A stretch of 64,000 bases of DNA from NCBI RefSeq assembly GCF_011752045.1, contig NZ_JAAKXW010000006.1:62001-126000 (forward strand), given 5' to 3'. This stretch comes from Microbacterium hydrocarbonoxydans. Its GTDB lineage: Bacteria; Actinomycetota; Actinomycetes; Actinomycetales; Microbacteriaceae. Below are positions 1 through 9,316 of the stretch, in pieces. The notes below the pieces were generated by a model. That model did no database searches, was not told where the DNA came from, and saw only the letters and a program-made list of their open reading frames with translations. How positions within the stretch are numbered: position 1 is the first letter of the stretch; every line of letters starts with the position of its first letter. Position numbers and translations under genes: made by a program.

Positions 1-1
1 G

Positions 2-235
2 CTGCGCGGCGAGGTCGAGGCGCGGCAGTCGTGGATCCGCGGCGCGGCGGTCCTCGGCGCCGTCGCCCCGTGGGTCATCCTCGGCCTCCTGGTGATGCGC
101 CCCGAGGGCGCCGACGCTTACGGCACCCCGGAGGGCGTGCTGGTGATCTGCATCGGCGCCGTCGTGTCCGTCGTCGCGTACCGGATCATGATCCGGATCG
201 GGCGCCTGCCGGAGCCCGGGCGGTGGTTCGGATGA
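2..235 (+). CDS. TadB-like type II/IV secretion F-domain protein, C-terminal fragment
   Basis: Only the last 77 codons are in the window; the gene starts upstream. The visible part is a short basic stretch (VEARQSWIRGAA), a hydrophobic segment (VAPWVILGLLVM), and a final membrane segment before RIGRLPEPGRWFG. This is the usual tail of TadB/T2SSF inner-membrane platform proteins of Flp-type pili. The stop codon overlaps the next start in an ATGA, so the two are translationally coupled. The following gene is a second T2SSF protein and four small TadE/TadG-like genes follow, which supports the assignment. Being partial, it cannot be distinguished from other T2SSF paralogues. Confidence 0.7.
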   Translation: MRGEVEARQSWIRGAAVLGAVAPWVILGLLVMRPEGADAYGTPEGVLVICIGAVVSVVAYRIMIRIGRLPEPGRWFG

Positions 236-1170
236 GCGGGATCAGCGCGCTGGCCACGGCCGTGCTGATCGGCGGGACGTTCGCGGCCGGAGTCCTCAGC
301 GTCCTCGCCGCCCTCCCGCGCTGGCGTGCCGCCTCGCTCATGACGAGGATCGCTCCCTACGTGCGCGACGTGGTCTCCGACCAGGATCTGCCCCGAAGCG
401 CGCTGCCTCGGCTCTCGCCGCTGCCCACGAGCGGGCGGACGCTGTGGCAGCGGGCGCAGGGCGCGCTCGACGCGATGCTCGGCGGCGGCGAGATCCTTCG
501 GCAGCGGCTGGCCCAGGCCGGTCTGACGATGGCGCCGGCGACCTTCCGGGCGCGCCAGCTCGGCTGGGCGATCGCCGGGATCGGCGGCGGCGCGGTGGTG
601 CTCATCGCCCTCGTGCTGACAGGAAGGATGACGGCGCCGGTCGCGCTCCTTCCCATCGTCTTCGGCGCCCTGGCTGCCGTCGGCTACGACATGTTGCTGA
701 CGACGCGCGCGAAGGCGCGGCGTGCCCGTCTCACCGATGAGCTGCCCACCATCCTGGAGTTCCTCGCGCTGTGCCTGTCGGCGGGGGAGGGGTTCCTCGA
801 CGCGCTGCGCCGGGTCGCGGCGATCGGCTCCGGCGAGCTCACCGGCGAGCTCCGGCAGGTCGTGCTGGCGGTCAGCACCGGGTCGCCGCTCGCCGAGGCG
901 CTGGGCGAGATGGCCGCCCGGCTGCAGCTCCCCGGCCTCTCGCGCGCCGTCGACCAGGTCGTCGCCGCCCTCGAGCACGGGGCCCCGCTCGCCGGAGTGC
1001 TGCACGCACAGGCAGGCGATGCCCGCGAAGACGCGAAGCGGGTGCTGATCGAGCAGGCAGGGCGGAAGGAGATCCTCATGCTCCTCCCGCTCGTCTTTCT
1101 GATCCTCCCCTTGAGCGTGCTCTTCGCGATCTATCCGGGACTCTTCATCCTGCGACTCGGCATCGGCTGA
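232..1170 (+). CDS. TadC-like type II secretion system F family protein
   Basis: A 312-residue membrane protein, probably the second inner-membrane platform subunit of a Tad (tight adherence) pilus machine. It has an N-terminal membrane segment, a cytoplasmic stretch, a TM pair around residues 105-150, the T2SSF helical domain (about 165-275, with TDELPTILEFLALCLSAGEG) and a C-terminal hydrophobic hairpin (ILMLLPLVFLILPLSVLFAI). The start at 232 overlaps the upstream stop (ATGA); an earlier in-frame ATG at 31 lies inside the TadB-like frame and is rejected. The following genes encode TadE/TadG-like pseudopilins, as in actinobacterial Tad islands. Confidence 0.8.
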   Translation: MSGISALATAVLIGGTFAAGVLSVLAALPRWRAASLMTRIAPYVRDVVSDQDLPRSALPRLSPLPTSGRTLWQRAQGALDAMLGGGEILRQRLAQAGLTMAPATFRARQLGWAIAGIGGGAVVLIALVLTGRMTAPVALLPIVFGALAAVGYDMLLTTRAKARRARLTDELPTILEFLALCLSAGEGFLDALRRVAAIGSGELTGELRQVVLAVSTGSPLAEALGEMAARLQLPGLSRAVDQVVAALEHGAPLAGVLHAQAGDAREDAKRVLIEQAGRKEILMLLPLVFLILPLSVLFAIYPGLFILRLGIG

Positions 1171-1191
1171 GCGCTCCACGAAAGGACGACC

Positions 1192-1389
1192 ATGACGACA
1201 CTCCGACGATGCTGGAGGGACCTCGCCGCGCGCGTGCGCGATCTCGCGGACGACGAGCGAGGGGACGTACCAGGATGGGTCCTCGTGACCCTGATGACCG
1301 CCGGTCTGGTGGTCGTGATCTGGGCGGTGGCGGGTCCCGCCCTCACCGCCCTCTTCGAGCAGGCGATCCAGCGGGTGTCCGGCCTCTGA
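1192..1389 (+). CDS. Small Flp-pilin-like single-pass protein of the Tad locus
   Basis: A 65-residue protein with a basic N-terminus, a DDERGDVPGW junction and one hydrophobic helix (VLVTLMTAGLVVVIWAVAG) followed by a short amphipathic tail. Size, topology and position between tadC-like and tadE-like genes suggest the pilin or pilin-like subunit. It has no glutamate at the fifth position after the putative cleavage glycine, so prepilin processing is uncertain. RBS GAAAGGAC lies just upstream. It could equally be a DUF4244-type protein of unknown role; the pilin assignment is by context. Confidence 0.6.
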   Translation: MTTLRRCWRDLAARVRDLADDERGDVPGWVLVTLMTAGLVVVIWAVAGPALTALFEQAIQRVSGL

Positions 1390-1390
1390 C

Positions 1391-1792
1391 ATGAGCCTGC
1401 GTCGTGCGCTCGCGGATGATCGCGGATCGAGCCCGGTCGAGTTCGTGCTGGTCGGCACGCTGCTCACCGTGCTGACGCTCGCCGTGCTGCAGCTCGCGCT
1501 CGCCGTGTACGTGCGCAACGTCGTCCACGACGCGGCCGTCGAGGGCGCGTACTTCGCGGCGCTCGCCGACACCTCACCGGAGGAGGGCGCCGAGCGCACC
1601 AGGGAGGCGATCAGCCGGGCCGTCGGCGCCGCGTACGCAGAGGACGTCATGGTGGGGCAGTCCCAGGAGCAGGGGCATCCGACGATCGAGGTCCACGTCC
1701 GCACGACGCTGCCCGTCATCGGGCTCGTCGGCATCCCGTACGCGCTGGAGGTGGAGGCACATGCACCGGTGGAGTCGCTGGGCGAGGAATGA
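1391..1792 (+). CDS. TadE-like pseudopilin
   Basis: A 133-residue protein. It starts with a short basic segment and the TadE signature (DRGSSPVEFVLVG), followed by a hydrophobic helix (about residues 18-40) and an extracytoplasmic domain. TadE-like proteins are minor pseudopilins processed by the Tad prepilin peptidase; the glutamate after the SSP junction matches the Glu5 expected in type IV pilin-like proteins. It starts 2 nt after the preceding stop and its 3' end overlaps the next gene by 32 nt, so the set is a tightly packed operon. Confidence 0.75.
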   Translation: MSLRRALADDRGSSPVEFVLVGTLLTVLTLAVLQLALAVYVRNVVHDAAVEGAYFAALADTSPEEGAERTREAISRAVGAAYAEDVMVGQSQEQGHPTIEVHVRTTLPVIGLVGIPYALEVEAHAPVESLGEE

Positions 1793-2216
1793 CGAGGGCT
1801 CGGCGGCGCTCGAGTTCATCGCCGTCGGAGTGATCCTGCTCGTCCCTCTCGTGTACCTCGTCGTCGCGCTCGGCGTGATCCAGGAGCAGACCCTCGGCGT
1901 GGAGGCCGCGGCCCGCCACACCGCGCGAGTGATCGCGCTCGCCCCCGATGCCGCGACCGCCGACGCGCGCAGCGAGCGGGTGATCGCGGCAATCGTCGAC
2001 GAGTACGGGCTCGCCGCGGATGCCGTCGACGTCACGCTGACCTGCGCCCCGTCGGTGCCGGAGTGCCCGTCGGCCGGCGCGACGCTCGTCGTCACCGTCA
2101 CCACGCGCGTCACGCTTCCCCTGATGCCGCCCCTGTTCGGGCTGGACAGGGCGGCCGCGATCCCCGTCGAGGCCGCGGCGGCGCAGAAGGTGTCCCGGCT
2201 GTGGGGAGAAGGATGA
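1761..2216 (+). CDS. TadE/TadG-like pilus assembly protein
   Basis: A 151-residue protein with the pattern NDEGSAALEFIAVGVILLVP: a short cytoplasmic start, a cleavage-like SAALEF junction and one hydrophobic helix, followed by an outer domain with two cysteines (CAPSVPEC) that may form a disulphide. This is typical of the second TadE-family protein in actinobacterial Tad loci. The start overlaps the previous gene by 32 nt in another frame; the next gene overlaps its end in an ATGA. Confidence 0.7.
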   Translation: MHRWSRWARNDEGSAALEFIAVGVILLVPLVYLVVALGVIQEQTLGVEAAARHTARVIALAPDAATADARSERVIAAIVDEYGLAADAVDVTLTCAPSVPECPSAGATLVVTVTTRVTLPLMPPLFGLDRAAAIPVEAAAAQKVSRLWGEG

Positions 2217-2635
2217 CCGTGCAGAGCGGACGGGCGGAGGACGAGGGAAGCATCCTGCTGCTCACCCTCGGCTACGCGCTGCTCGCCCTCGCCGTGGTCT
2301 TCGTCTGCGTGTGCGCGACCGACCTCTACATCGCGCAGAAGCGGCTCGACGCCCTGGCAGACTCCGCCGCGCTCGCCGGCGCCGACGGCTTCACTCTCGA
2401 GGTCGATGGGGAGGTCGTCCGCGCCGAGCTCACCGATGCCGGTGTGCAGGAGCAGGCCGCGGCGCTCCTCGCGGCGCTGCCCGGAGACGCTGTCCTCGTC
2501 TCGGCGCAGACGCCGGACGGGGTCTCCGCACGCGTCACCGTCGCCGGCGCCTGGCACCCGCCGCTGTTCTCGCCGTTCGTCCCCGACGGGGTTCCCCTCG
2601 AGGCGACCGGCACCAGCCGCACCGCGTTGCAGTAG
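2213..2635 (+). CDS. TadG-like / Rv3660c-type pilus assembly protein
   Basis: A 140-residue protein with a DEGSILLLTLGYALLALAVV membrane segment followed by YIAQKRLDALADSAALAGADG, the typical start of actinobacterial TadG-like putative Flp pilus-assembly proteins, which usually close the Tad operon. The start is the ATG at 2213 (ATGA overlap); a longer frame from 2063 lies wholly inside the upstream gene. A change of theme and a possible promoter follow, so the Tad operon probably ends here. Role: minor pseudopilin or assembly factor at the membrane. Confidence 0.7.
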   Translation: MTVQSGRAEDEGSILLLTLGYALLALAVVFVCVCATDLYIAQKRLDALADSAALAGADGFTLEVDGEVVRAELTDAGVQEQAAALLAALPGDAVLVSAQTPDGVSARVTVAGAWHPPLFSPFVPDGVPLEATGTSRTALQ

Positions 2636-2656
2636 TCCCGTCACGGGCGGGCAGGT

Positions 2657-2685
2657 TGTTACAGACCCTGTCCCGGACGGTAACA
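2657..2685. promoter_or_regulatory. Possible operator upstream of the GntR gene
   Basis: TGTTAC (2657-2662) and GTAACA (2680-2685) form a 6-bp inverted repeat with a 17-nt spacer, about 32 nt before the GntR start. GntR regulators often autoregulate through such sites. No further evidence; the arms are short. Confidence 0.25.
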
Positions 2686-2717
2686 GAGGGGAAACACCCG
2701 GGCGGGATCATGACTCC

Positions 2718-3425
2718 ATGAACGACCTGTCAGACAGCTGGACAGCCCAGCCGGGCGGCCGCGTCGGCGCGGTCGAGTACGTGCTGCGCGACCTGCGGGA
2801 GGCGATCACCGCCGGGGTGGTCCGCGTCGGCGACCGGCTGCCGTCCGAGCAGGCGCTCGCCGCACGCTACGGGGTCTCCCGAACCGTCGTGCGCGAGGTG
2901 CTGCGCGTGCTGGAGACCCGGGGCATGACGGTCACTCGCACCGGCCGAGGCACCTTCGTCACCGCCCGTCAGCCGGCCCGCGAACTGAGGTTCGGCGGCT
3001 ACTCGGCGGCAGATCTCATGGAGGCGCGTCCGCACATCGAGGTGGCCGCGGCGGGGCTGGCCGCGGTGCGGCGCGATGAACGCCAGATCGCCCGGCTGCA
3101 GGAGCTCCAGGAGCAGCTCGAGGCCGAGCAGGACGCCGAGAGATGGGTCGAACTGGACTCCGCCCTTCACGCCGAGATCGCCACGGCATCCGGCAACCCG
3201 GTGTTCGCCGACGTGCTCGACCACGTGCGCTTCGCGCTCGCGCACCAGTCCTCCGTGATCAACCTCACGCCGGGAAGACGGGCGCAGTCCGACAGCGAGC
3301 ATCGGGCGATCATCGCCGCGATCGCACGTGGCTCGGTCACGGAGGCCGAGGACAGCATGAGCTTCCATCTCGATCAGGTGAAGGAGGTTCTTCTCGAGAT
3401 CACCGCGCTCGACGAGCAGCGCTGA
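2718..3425 (+). CDS. FadR-subfamily (FCD) GntR transcriptional regulator
   Basis: A 235-residue DNA-binding protein. Residues about 15-80 are a GntR winged helix ([20 protein letters not shown], then TRTGRGTFV), and about 95-225 an all-helical FCD ligand domain with the acidic/His metal-site residues typical of the family ([22 protein letters not shown]). FCD regulators usually respond to small carboxylates or amino acids. The start is the ATG at 2718; an ATG at 2710 is out of frame and stops after three codons. It lies 55 nt upstream of the amino-acid permease and probably controls it; the effector cannot be told from sequence. Confidence 0.85.
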   Translation: MNDLSDSWTAQPGGRVGAVEYVLRDLREAITAGVVRVGDRLPSEQALAARYGVSRTVVREVLRVLETRGMTVTRTGRGTFVTARQPARELRFGGYSAADLMEARPHIEVAAAGLAAVRRDERQIARLQELQEQLEAEQDAERWVELDSALHAEIATASGNPVFADVLDHVRFALAHQSSVINLTPGRRAQSDSEHRAIIAAIARGSVTEAEDSMSFHLDQVKEVLLEITALDEQR

Positions 3426-3460
3426 TGGCGTCGCGCTTCACGAGCGGTCGACACGCACCA

Positions 3461-3472
3461 CCTTTCGAAAGG
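3461..3472. promoter_or_regulatory. Perfect 12-bp palindrome overlapping the permease ribosome binding site
   Basis: CCTTTCGAAAGG lies 8 nt before the permease ATG, and its right arm contains the likely Shine-Dalgarno sequence GAAAGG. It may be an operator or simply an RBS in a chance palindrome. Confidence 0.3.
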
Positions 3473-3480
3473 CAACTGTC

Positions 3481-5052
3481 ATGACCGACAACCACACCGT
3501 TCCCTCCCTCGACCCCGAGGACGCGCTCGAGAACGACCGCGAACTCGTCGGCGACCGCACCGCCGCCGTCGAGGACTTCTCCAGCGAGGAGGCCGGGTAC
3601 CACAAGACGCTCAGACCACGGCAGATCCAGATGATCGCGATCGGGGGTGCGATCGGCACCGGCCTGTTCATGGGCGCGGGCGGCAGGCTCGCCTCCAGCG
3701 GCCCCGCGCTGATCCTGGTCTACGCTGTGTGCGGCTTCTTCGCCTTCCTCATCCTCCGAGCCCTCGGCGAGCTCGTGCTCCACCGACCCTCTTCCGGCTC
3801 GTTCATCTCCTACGCGCGGGAGTTCTACGGCGAGAAGCTCGCATTCGGCGCCGGCTGGCTGTACTTCCTGAACTGGGCGATGACGTCGATCGTCGACGTC
3901 ACGGCCGCCGCCCTGTACGTGAAGTTCTGGGCGCAGTACTGGGAGCCGCTGCAGGACGTCCCGCAGTGGGTGATCGCGCTCGTCGCGCTCGTCGTCGTGC
4001 TCTCCCTCAACCTCGTGAGCGTGAAGCTGTTCGGTGAGATGGAGTTCTGGTTCGCCCTCATCAAGGTCGCTGCCCTCGTGATCTTCCTCATCGTGGGGAC
4101 GTGCTTCATCGTCTTCAACGGCACCACGGACATCGGCGTCACCGGCTTCTCGGTGATCGGCGACAACGGGGGAGTCTTCCCGATGGGCTTCGTCGCACCT
4201 CTGCTGGCGGTCAGCGGCGTCGTCTTCGCCTACGCAGCGATCGAGCTCGTCGGCACCGCGGCCGGGGAGACGGCGAATCCCGAGAAGGTGATGCCGAAGG
4301 CGATCAACACGGTCGTCATCCGCATCGCGATCTTCTACGTCGGATCCGTCCTGCTCCTGTCGCTGCTGCTCCCGTTCGACGTCTATCAGGCCGGGCAGTC
4401 GCCCTTCGTGACGTTCTTCTCCCACATCGGCTCACCGCAGACAGGGGCGGTCGCCGGTTCCGTGATGAACTTCGTCGTGCTCACCGCGGCGCTCTCCAGC
4501 CTCAACGCCGGTCTCTATTCCACGGGCCGGATCCTGCGCTCCATGTCCGTCAACGGCTCGGCCCCCGCGTTCACCGCGGCGATGAGCAGGAACGGCGTGC
4601 CGTACGGCGGCATCCTGCTCACGGCGGTGATCACCCTCGCAGGCGTCGGCATCAACGCGCTGTGGCCGTCGCAGGCGTTCGAGATCGTCCTCGAGATCTC
4701 CGCGATCGGGATCATCGGAGGATGGGCGACGATCATGCTCTGCCAGATCCGGCTCCAGCGCTGGGCGAAGGAGGGAAAGGTCACCCGGCCGTCGTTCCGC
4801 CTCTTCGGCGCGCCCTACACCTCGTACCTGACCTTGGCCTTCCTCGCCTTCGTCCTCGTGACGATGGGCTTCTCGGAGACCGGGCGCTGGGTGCTGGCAT
4901 CGCTCCTCGTGCTCATCCCCGCGCTCGTCATCGGGTGGTTCGCGGCACGAGGGCGGATCGCCGCCGCCGCTCGCGCACGGGAGGGCTACACCGGCGCAGC
5001 ACCCATCATCGCCGAGCGCGCCGCGACCGACGCGCTGCGGAAGCGGAAGTGA
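3481..5052 (+). CDS. APC-superfamily amino acid permease, L-asparagine permease (AnsP)-like
   Basis: A 523-residue, twelve-helix proton-coupled amino-acid importer of the AAT family. The first helix carries the family signature ([20 protein letters not shown], residues about 57-76), followed by [13 protein letters not shown] and [19 protein letters not shown]. The long acidic N-terminus before [13 protein letters not shown] and the SIVDVTA and [11 protein letters not shown] motifs are those of the AnsP / D-Ser-D-Ala-Gly group, with asparagine permease the closest fit; substrate is inferred by family. The upstream GntR gene is the likely regulator. Confidence 0.85.
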   Translation: MTDNHTVPSLDPEDALENDRELVGDRTAAVEDFSSEEAGYHKTLRPRQIQMIAIGGAIGTGLFMGAGGRLASSGPALILVYAVCGFFAFLILRALGELVLHRPSSGSFISYAREFYGEKLAFGAGWLYFLNWAMTSIVDVTAAALYVKFWAQYWEPLQDVPQWVIALVALVVVLSLNLVSVKLFGEMEFWFALIKVAALVIFLIVGTCFIVFNGTTDIGVTGFSVIGDNGGVFPMGFVAPLLAVSGVVFAYAAIELVGTAAGETANPEKVMPKAINTVVIRIAIFYVGSVLLLSLLLPFDVYQAGQSPFVTFFSHIGSPQTGAVAGSVMNFVVLTAALSSLNAGLYSTGRILRSMSVNGSAPAFTAAMSRNGVPYGGILLTAVITLAGVGINALWPSQAFEIVLEISAIGIIGGWATIMLCQIRLQRWAKEGKVTRPSFRLFGAPYTSYLTLAFLAFVLVTMGFSETGRWVLASLLVLIPALVIGWFAARGRIAAAARAREGYTGAAPIIAERAATDALRKRK

Positions 5053-5104
5053 CCAGGGCGGGCGGCGGGGCGACTCGCCGCCCGCCTGACCGCGCTCGGC
5101 GACC

Positions 5105-5650
5105 TCATCCCCGGAGGCGCCCCCGCAGCCGCTCCACCCGCCCGGCGAAGCCGTCCGGCACCTCTGCGGGCAGAGCGTCGATCGGCCACCACCGCACATC
5201 CTCGGACTCCGCGCTCACCAGCAGCGGCGATCCCGGTTCCACGACCACGGCCACGCCGATGTCGAGGTGAGACGAGCAGCGCCCGAACGCCGCCGACAGC
5301 GCATGATGGTCCAGGTCGTAGGCGAACGATGCCGGCACCGAACCCGCGACACCGGTCTCCTCCTGCATCTCGCGCAGCGCAGCATCCGCGATCGATGCGT
5401 CGCCGGGCTCCAGATGCCCGCCGGGCTGCACCCAGAACCGCCCCTTGCCATGGAAGACGAGCAGGGTGCGGGTGAGCGACGGATCGAACACGAGCGCAGA
5501 GGCGGTCGCGTGATCGGGGCCGTCCTCGCGGGCGACCGGGCCGTGGTCGTCGGCGAAGAACGCGAGGAAGTCCGCCTTCTCGGCGTGCTCGCGCTCCGAC
5601 CGCGGCTCGTACGCCGAGACCAGCCTGCGCACGTCGGCGCCGAGGCTCAC
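5105..5650 (-). CDS. Nudix hydrolase
   Basis: A 181-residue Nudix-fold enzyme predicted to hydrolyse a nucleoside-diphosphate-linked substrate. The Nudix box is at residues 77-101 (GGHLEPGD then [11 protein letters not shown]); it keeps the catalytic REXXEE core but has one extra residue in the first half compared with GX5EX7REUXEEXGU, a variant common in actinobacteria. The GTG start at 5650 overlaps the MFS stop in a GTGA, so it is translationally coupled to that gene. Longer minus-strand frames here run through the MFS gene in another phase. Substrate unknown. Confidence 0.8.
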   Translation of the reverse strand: MSLGADVRRLVSAYEPRSEREHAEKADFLAFFADDHGPVAREDGPDHATASALVFDPSLTRTLLVFHGKGRFWVQPGGHLEPGDASIADAALREMQEETGVAGSVPASFAYDLDHHALSAAFGRCSSHLDIGVAVVVEPGSPLLVSAESEDVRWWPIDALPAEVPDGFAGRVERLRGRLRG

Positions 5651-6918
5651 TTCCCGCCCTCCGCCGAGGGCCGCGGCGCGAACCGCGGGATCCAGCGGAG
5701 GAATCCGGCTGCGCCGATGAGCCCGACCGCGCCGATCACCGCGGCCGCGACCGGGAGCGACGCGGCCGCGGTGATCGCAGACACCAGCAGCGGGGCGACC
5801 GCGCCGCCGGCATCCGTCAGCGTCCGCCAGGACCCGAGGAACGCAGCCGGCTCGCGCTTGGGCGCCACGTCGGCGCCGAGGGTGAGCAGGATGCCGCTGG
5901 AGAGTCCGTTGCCGACCCCGAGCATGGCCGCGAACATGCCGAACCAGAGCACGGAGGCCTCGAGGTCGTGCGTGACCGAGAGGGCGAGGAACCCGGCGCC
6001 CATGAGCACCATCGCCGGCATGGCCGCCCACAGCCGGCCGAACCGGTCCATCACCTGCCCGCTCGCATAGAACAGCGCGAAGTCGATCGCACCGGAGACG
6101 CCGACGACGAGGGCGATCGTCGATGCGTCCAGGCCGAGCGACAGACCCCACAGCGGGAGGACGACCTGGCGGGCCGAGCGCACGGCCGACAGCGACGCCG
6201 CCGCCAGGCCGAGACGGCTGAGCACGGCGCGCTGCTGCCACATCGTGCGGAACAGCCCGGCGCGCTCGATCGTCGGGATCGAGCCGCTGACGGCCTCGCC
6301 GGAGTCCTCGACGATCGGAGTCGTCCGCGTCGTCGCCGCCGGGTGCGCCTTCTCCGGGTCGGGACCGAGGAGCACGAGCAGCACCATGACGACGAGGCAT
6401 CCGAGGAAGAACCAGATCGCCGCCGTCTCCGTTCCGAACAGCTGCAGGAGACCTGCGGCGACGAACGGTCCGATGAAGATGCCCAGGCGGAAGCTGCCGC
6501 CCAGCAGCGACAGGGCGCGGGCGCGGAAGTCGAGCGGCACCCGGGTGGTCATGAAGGCGTGGCGGGCCAGCCCGAACGCCGCGGCGCAGAAGCCCAGCAG
6601 GAAGACGGATGCGGCGAGCACCGCGAGGGAGGGGGCGAACACCATGCCGACGCCCGCCGCGATCGCGACGACGCCGGCGATCACCATCGTGAGGCGCTCG
6701 CCGATCCGTGCCACGGCCCAGCCGGACGGCAGGTTGCCGCAGAGCTGCCCGACGACGAGGGCCGAGGCGACGAGCGCGGCGAAGGCGACATCCGCGCCCA
6801 TGGAGGCGGCGAGCACCGGGATCAGCGGGATCACCGCGCCCTCGCCGAGGGAGAACAGGATCGTCGGCAGGTAGACCATCGGCCCGAACCGCCTGAGGAC
6901 CGTGGATGCGCTGCTCAC
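5647..6918 (-). CDS. Major facilitator superfamily (MFS) transporter
   Basis: A membrane transporter of about 423 residues with twelve predicted helices and a central cytoplasmic loop (about residues 190-225). It begins [18 protein letters not shown] and has an MFS motif-A-like loop ([14 protein letters not shown]) and its second-half counterpart ([13 protein letters not shown]). It looks like a drug/metabolite efflux protein; substrate unknown. Start choice: TAGCGT (minus strand, about 6926-6931) lies 7 nt before the GTG at 6918, the leaderless arrangement seen at many starts here. A GTG at 6927 is possible but overlaps that -10 box. Confidence 0.8.
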   Translation of the reverse strand: MSSASTVLRRFGPMVYLPTILFSLGEGAVIPLIPVLAASMGADVAFAALVASALVVGQLCGNLPSGWAVARIGERLTMVIAGVVAIAAGVGMVFAPSLAVLAASVFLLGFCAAAFGLARHAFMTTRVPLDFRARALSLLGGSFRLGIFIGPFVAAGLLQLFGTETAAIWFFLGCLVVMVLLVLLGPDPEKAHPAATTRTTPIVEDSGEAVSGSIPTIERAGLFRTMWQQRAVLSRLGLAAASLSAVRSARQVVLPLWGLSLGLDASTIALVVGVSGAIDFALFYASGQVMDRFGRLWAAMPAMVLMGAGFLALSVTHDLEASVLWFGMFAAMLGVGNGLSSGILLTLGADVAPKREPAAFLGSWRTLTDAGGAVAPLLVSAITAAASLPVAAAVIGAVGLIGAAGFLRWIPRFAPRPSAEGGK

Positions 6919-6972
6919 CTGGTTCACGCTACTCCCGTTCCGATCGCGTATCCGCGCGGACAGGCGGCACGT

Positions 6973-6978
6973 TAGGCT
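6973..6978 (+). promoter_or_regulatory. -10 box of prfB
   Basis: TAGGCT lies 9 nt before the prfB ATG. The interval GGGAGGGCC could also act as a Shine-Dalgarno sequence if transcription starts further upstream. The divergent MFS promoter overlaps this 60-bp gap. Confidence 0.45.
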
Positions 6979-6987
6979 GGGAGGGCC

Positions 6988-8097
6988 ATGCTCGAACTCG
7001 ATCTCTCCGCCGACATCCAGGCCCTCCGCGTCACCTACGGTGACATCCGCGAGGTCGTCGATGTCGATGCGCTCCGCTCCGACATCGCCCGGCTCAGTGA
7101 GGAGGCGGGCGCTCCCGACCTCTGGGACGACACCGAGCGCGCCCAGAAGGTGACCAGCGCCCTCAGCCACCGTCAGTCGGCCCTCGCCCGCATCGAGGGC
7201 ATCGGCAGCCGTCTCGACGACCTCGAGGTGCTGGTCGACCTCGCGAACGAGATGGGCGACGAGGATTCGGCGATCGAGGCGAGGGCCGAGCTCGCCGCGC
7301 TGACCGAGATCATCAACCAGCTCGAGGTGCAGACGCTCCTCGACGGCGAGTACGACGACCGCAGCGCGATCATCACGATCCGCTCCGGCGCCGGCGGCGA
7401 CGACGCCACCGACTTCGCCGAGATGCTCATGCGCATGTACCTGCGCTGGGCCGAGCAGCACAAGTACCCGGTCAAGGTCATGGACACGTCCTACGCGGAG
7501 GGCGCCGGCATCAAGTCGGCCACCTTCGAGATCGACGCCCCGTACGCGTTCGGCACGCTGTCGGTCGAGGCCGGCACGCACCGGCTCGCGCGCATCAGCC
7601 CGTTCGGCTCCGCCGACAAGCGGCAGACGTCGTTCGCGGCCGTCGAGGTCATCCCGCTCATGGAGGAGGCCACCGAGGTCGACATCCCCGAGGGGGACAT
7701 CCGCGTCGACGTGTTCCGCTCCTCCGGCCCCGGCGGCCAGTCGGTCAACACGACCGACTCCGCCGTGCGCATCACGCACCTCCCGACCGGCATCGTCGTC
7801 TCGATGCAGAACGAGAAGTCGCAGATCCAGAACCGTGCGGCCGCCATGCGCGTGCTGCAGACCCGCCTCCTGCTGCTGCAGAAGGAGGAGGAGGCGGCGA
7901 AGAAGAAGGAGCTCGCGGGCAACATCACCGCGAGCTGGGGCGACCAGATGCGCTCCTACTTCCTCTACGGCCAGCAGCTGGTGAAGGACCTGCGCACCGG
8001 ACACGAGTCCGGCAACCCGGCCGCGGTCTTCGATGGCGACCTCGACGGCTTCATCTCGGCCGGCATCCGCTGGCGCAAGCGCAAAGAAGAGGACTGA
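6988..8097 (+). CDS. prfB: Peptide chain release factor 2
   Basis: RF2, which releases polypeptides at UGA and UAA codons in the ribosomal A site. The 369-residue frame has the RF2 tripeptide SPF (204-206) that reads UGA, and the GGQ motif (249-251, in [17 protein letters not shown]) that triggers hydrolysis in the peptidyl-transferase centre. The frame is continuous: the programmed +1 frameshift with an internal UGA near codon 25, used for autoregulation in many bacteria, is absent. It sits ahead of ftsE-ftsX-smpB as in other actinobacteria, though two minus-strand genes intervene here. Confidence 0.97.
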   Translation: MLELDLSADIQALRVTYGDIREVVDVDALRSDIARLSEEAGAPDLWDDTERAQKVTSALSHRQSALARIEGIGSRLDDLEVLVDLANEMGDEDSAIEARAELAALTEIINQLEVQTLLDGEYDDRSAIITIRSGAGGDDATDFAEMLMRMYLRWAEQHKYPVKVMDTSYAEGAGIKSATFEIDAPYAFGTLSVEAGTHRLARISPFGSADKRQTSFAAVEVIPLMEEATEVDIPEGDIRVDVFRSSGPGGQSVNTTDSAVRITHLPTGIVVSMQNEKSQIQNRAAAMRVLQTRLLLLQKEEEAAKKKELAGNITASWGDQMRSYFLYGQQLVKDLRTGHESGNPAAVFDGDLDGFISAGIRWRKRKEED

Positions 8098-8100
8098 GGA

Positions 8101-8140
8101 CACGAAGAAGGCCCCGGAGCGATCCGGGGCCTTCTTCGTG
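8101..8140. terminator. Bidirectional terminator hairpin after prfB
   Basis: A perfect 17-bp stem (8101-8117 with 8124-8140) and a 6-nt loop (AGCGAT). The outer part is A/T-containing (GAAGAAGG / CCTTCTTC), so it supplies a U-rich tract in both directions. It separates prfB from a convergent minus-strand gene. Confidence 0.85.
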
Positions 8141-8153
8141 CCGGGTGGGCTGC

Positions 8154-9293
8154 TCAGCGGGCGGCGCCGGCGAGCGTGCCGATGACGTCCTCGTAGCTGA
8201 AGACGACGCACTGGATCTTCCGGTCGTCCCAGCGGTTCCAGGAGCCCTTGGTCGGCACGTACCAGTAGTAGTCGAGCTCGGAATCCTCATAGCTCTTGCC
8301 GACGAAGTTCTCGAACTCGGCGATGCACAGCTCGTCGGCCTGGGACTGGATCTCGTCGTCTCCGGGGAAGTCGCCGTCGGGGAGTTCCGTCACGAGATAC
8401 ACCTCGTCGGTGTGCGGCTGATCGCACGGCACGACCGGGACCTCGGAGACCTCCTCCTCCCAGTCCTCGACGAGCGGCAGGCAGTCGCCCACTTCGAGTT
8501 CCGACACGGCGATCAGCTCCGCGCCCTCGATGTCGGCGGGATCCTCGGTCGCCGGGTCGTCCTCCGACGACGGCTGCTCGCTCGGCGCCACCACGGGGCC
8601 GTCGTCCGCCTCCTGTGCACGGTCGAACCCGAGCGAGATCAGCGAGACGGCCACGGCCAGCACGCCGCCGAGAACGGCGACGCCCAGTCCGGTGATCCCC
8701 GGCCACTTCGTGCCGGGCAGGAACAGGGAGACCAGCGAAGCCACGAGCGCGAGGCCGAGCACGACCCAGCCCGCGACGGCGATCGGCGGGATGCAGGCGA
8801 GTACGACGCCGACGACGGCCGCGCCGAGGCCGATCAGTCCGAGGACCGACGTCTTGCGAGCCGGGGCCGCGGCGGCGCCGGGCGGATAGCCGCCGGCCGG
8901 AGCGTAGCCGTGCGACGGAGGATACCCCTGCGACGGCGGATACCCCTGCGACGGAGGCTGGCCGGGGGCGGTGGACTGCTCGTGCGCCGACGTGGCTGCC
9001 GACGTGCCGGCCGGCATCGCGTAGGGAGGCGTGAAGGCCTCGGCCTCGGTCGTCGCTTCGGACGACCGAGGAGTGGAGCCGTCGACGGTCGCGGTGTCGA
9101 CGGGCGACGGCTCCGCGGCGGGTGCCGTCTCCGATGACGGGTCGGTCGCCGGGGGCGTCTCCGCCGTGCCGGACGATCCCGGCTCGGCGGCTGCCGCGGT
9201 CGGCGCCGGAGCGACGTGCTCGGTCCACGCGGTGCCGTCCCACCAGCGCAGGCGGCCGGATCCGTCGTCGTACCAGCCGGCAGGGGTGGTCAT
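8154..9293 (-). CDS. DUF2510 / septum-formation-family membrane protein
   Basis: A 379-residue protein. N-terminus: DUF2510 ([17 protein letters not shown] plus TEH, residues about 3-25). Then a Ser/Thr/Pro/Ala-rich linker with a GYPPSQ tandem repeat (about 110-135), three close hydrophobic segments (about 145-235, DUF4190-like) and an extracytoplasmic domain with the septum-formation pattern ([21 protein letters not shown], a later cysteine in [14 protein letters not shown] and CVVF) that probably forms disulphides. It is 23 nt downstream of its paralogue, likely one operon. Function is not established; the family name comes from a proposed role near division sites. Confidence 0.75.
   Translation of the reverse strand: MTTPAGWYDDGSGRLRWWDGTAWTEHVAPAPTAAAAEPGSSGTAETPPATDPSSETAPAAEPSPVDTATVDGSTPRSSEATTEAEAFTPPYAMPAGTSAATSAHEQSTAPGQPPSQGYPPSQGYPPSHGYAPAGGYPPGAAAAPARKTSVLGLIGLGAAVVGVVLACIPPIAVAGWVVLGLALVASLVSLFLPGTKWPGITGLGVAVLGGVLAVAVSLISLGFDRAQEADDGPVVAPSEQPSSEDDPATEDPADIEGAELIAVSELEVGDCLPLVEDWEEEVSEVPVVPCDQPHTDEVYLVTELPDGDFPGDDEIQSQADELCIAEFENFVGKSYEDSELDYYWYVPTKGSWNRWDDRKIQCVVFSYEDVIGTLAGAAR
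8905..8965. repeat. Short in-frame tandem repeat encoding GYPPSQ units
   Basis: About three copies of an 18-bp unit (minus-strand coding, GGGTATCC...TCGCAG) encode [12 protein letters not shown] in the flexible linker of the DUF2510 protein. Such repeats vary in number by slippage. Confidence 0.6.
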
Positions 9294-9316
9294 GTGGTCC
9301 TCAGCTCTCTCGGCCG

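Noticed and set aside
5105..6400. 431-residue minus-strand frame with the Nudix domain at its end as a fusion protein
   Set aside because: The N-terminal 250 residues are antisense-phase translation of the MFS gene; the GTGA overlap at 5647-5650 gives the true start.
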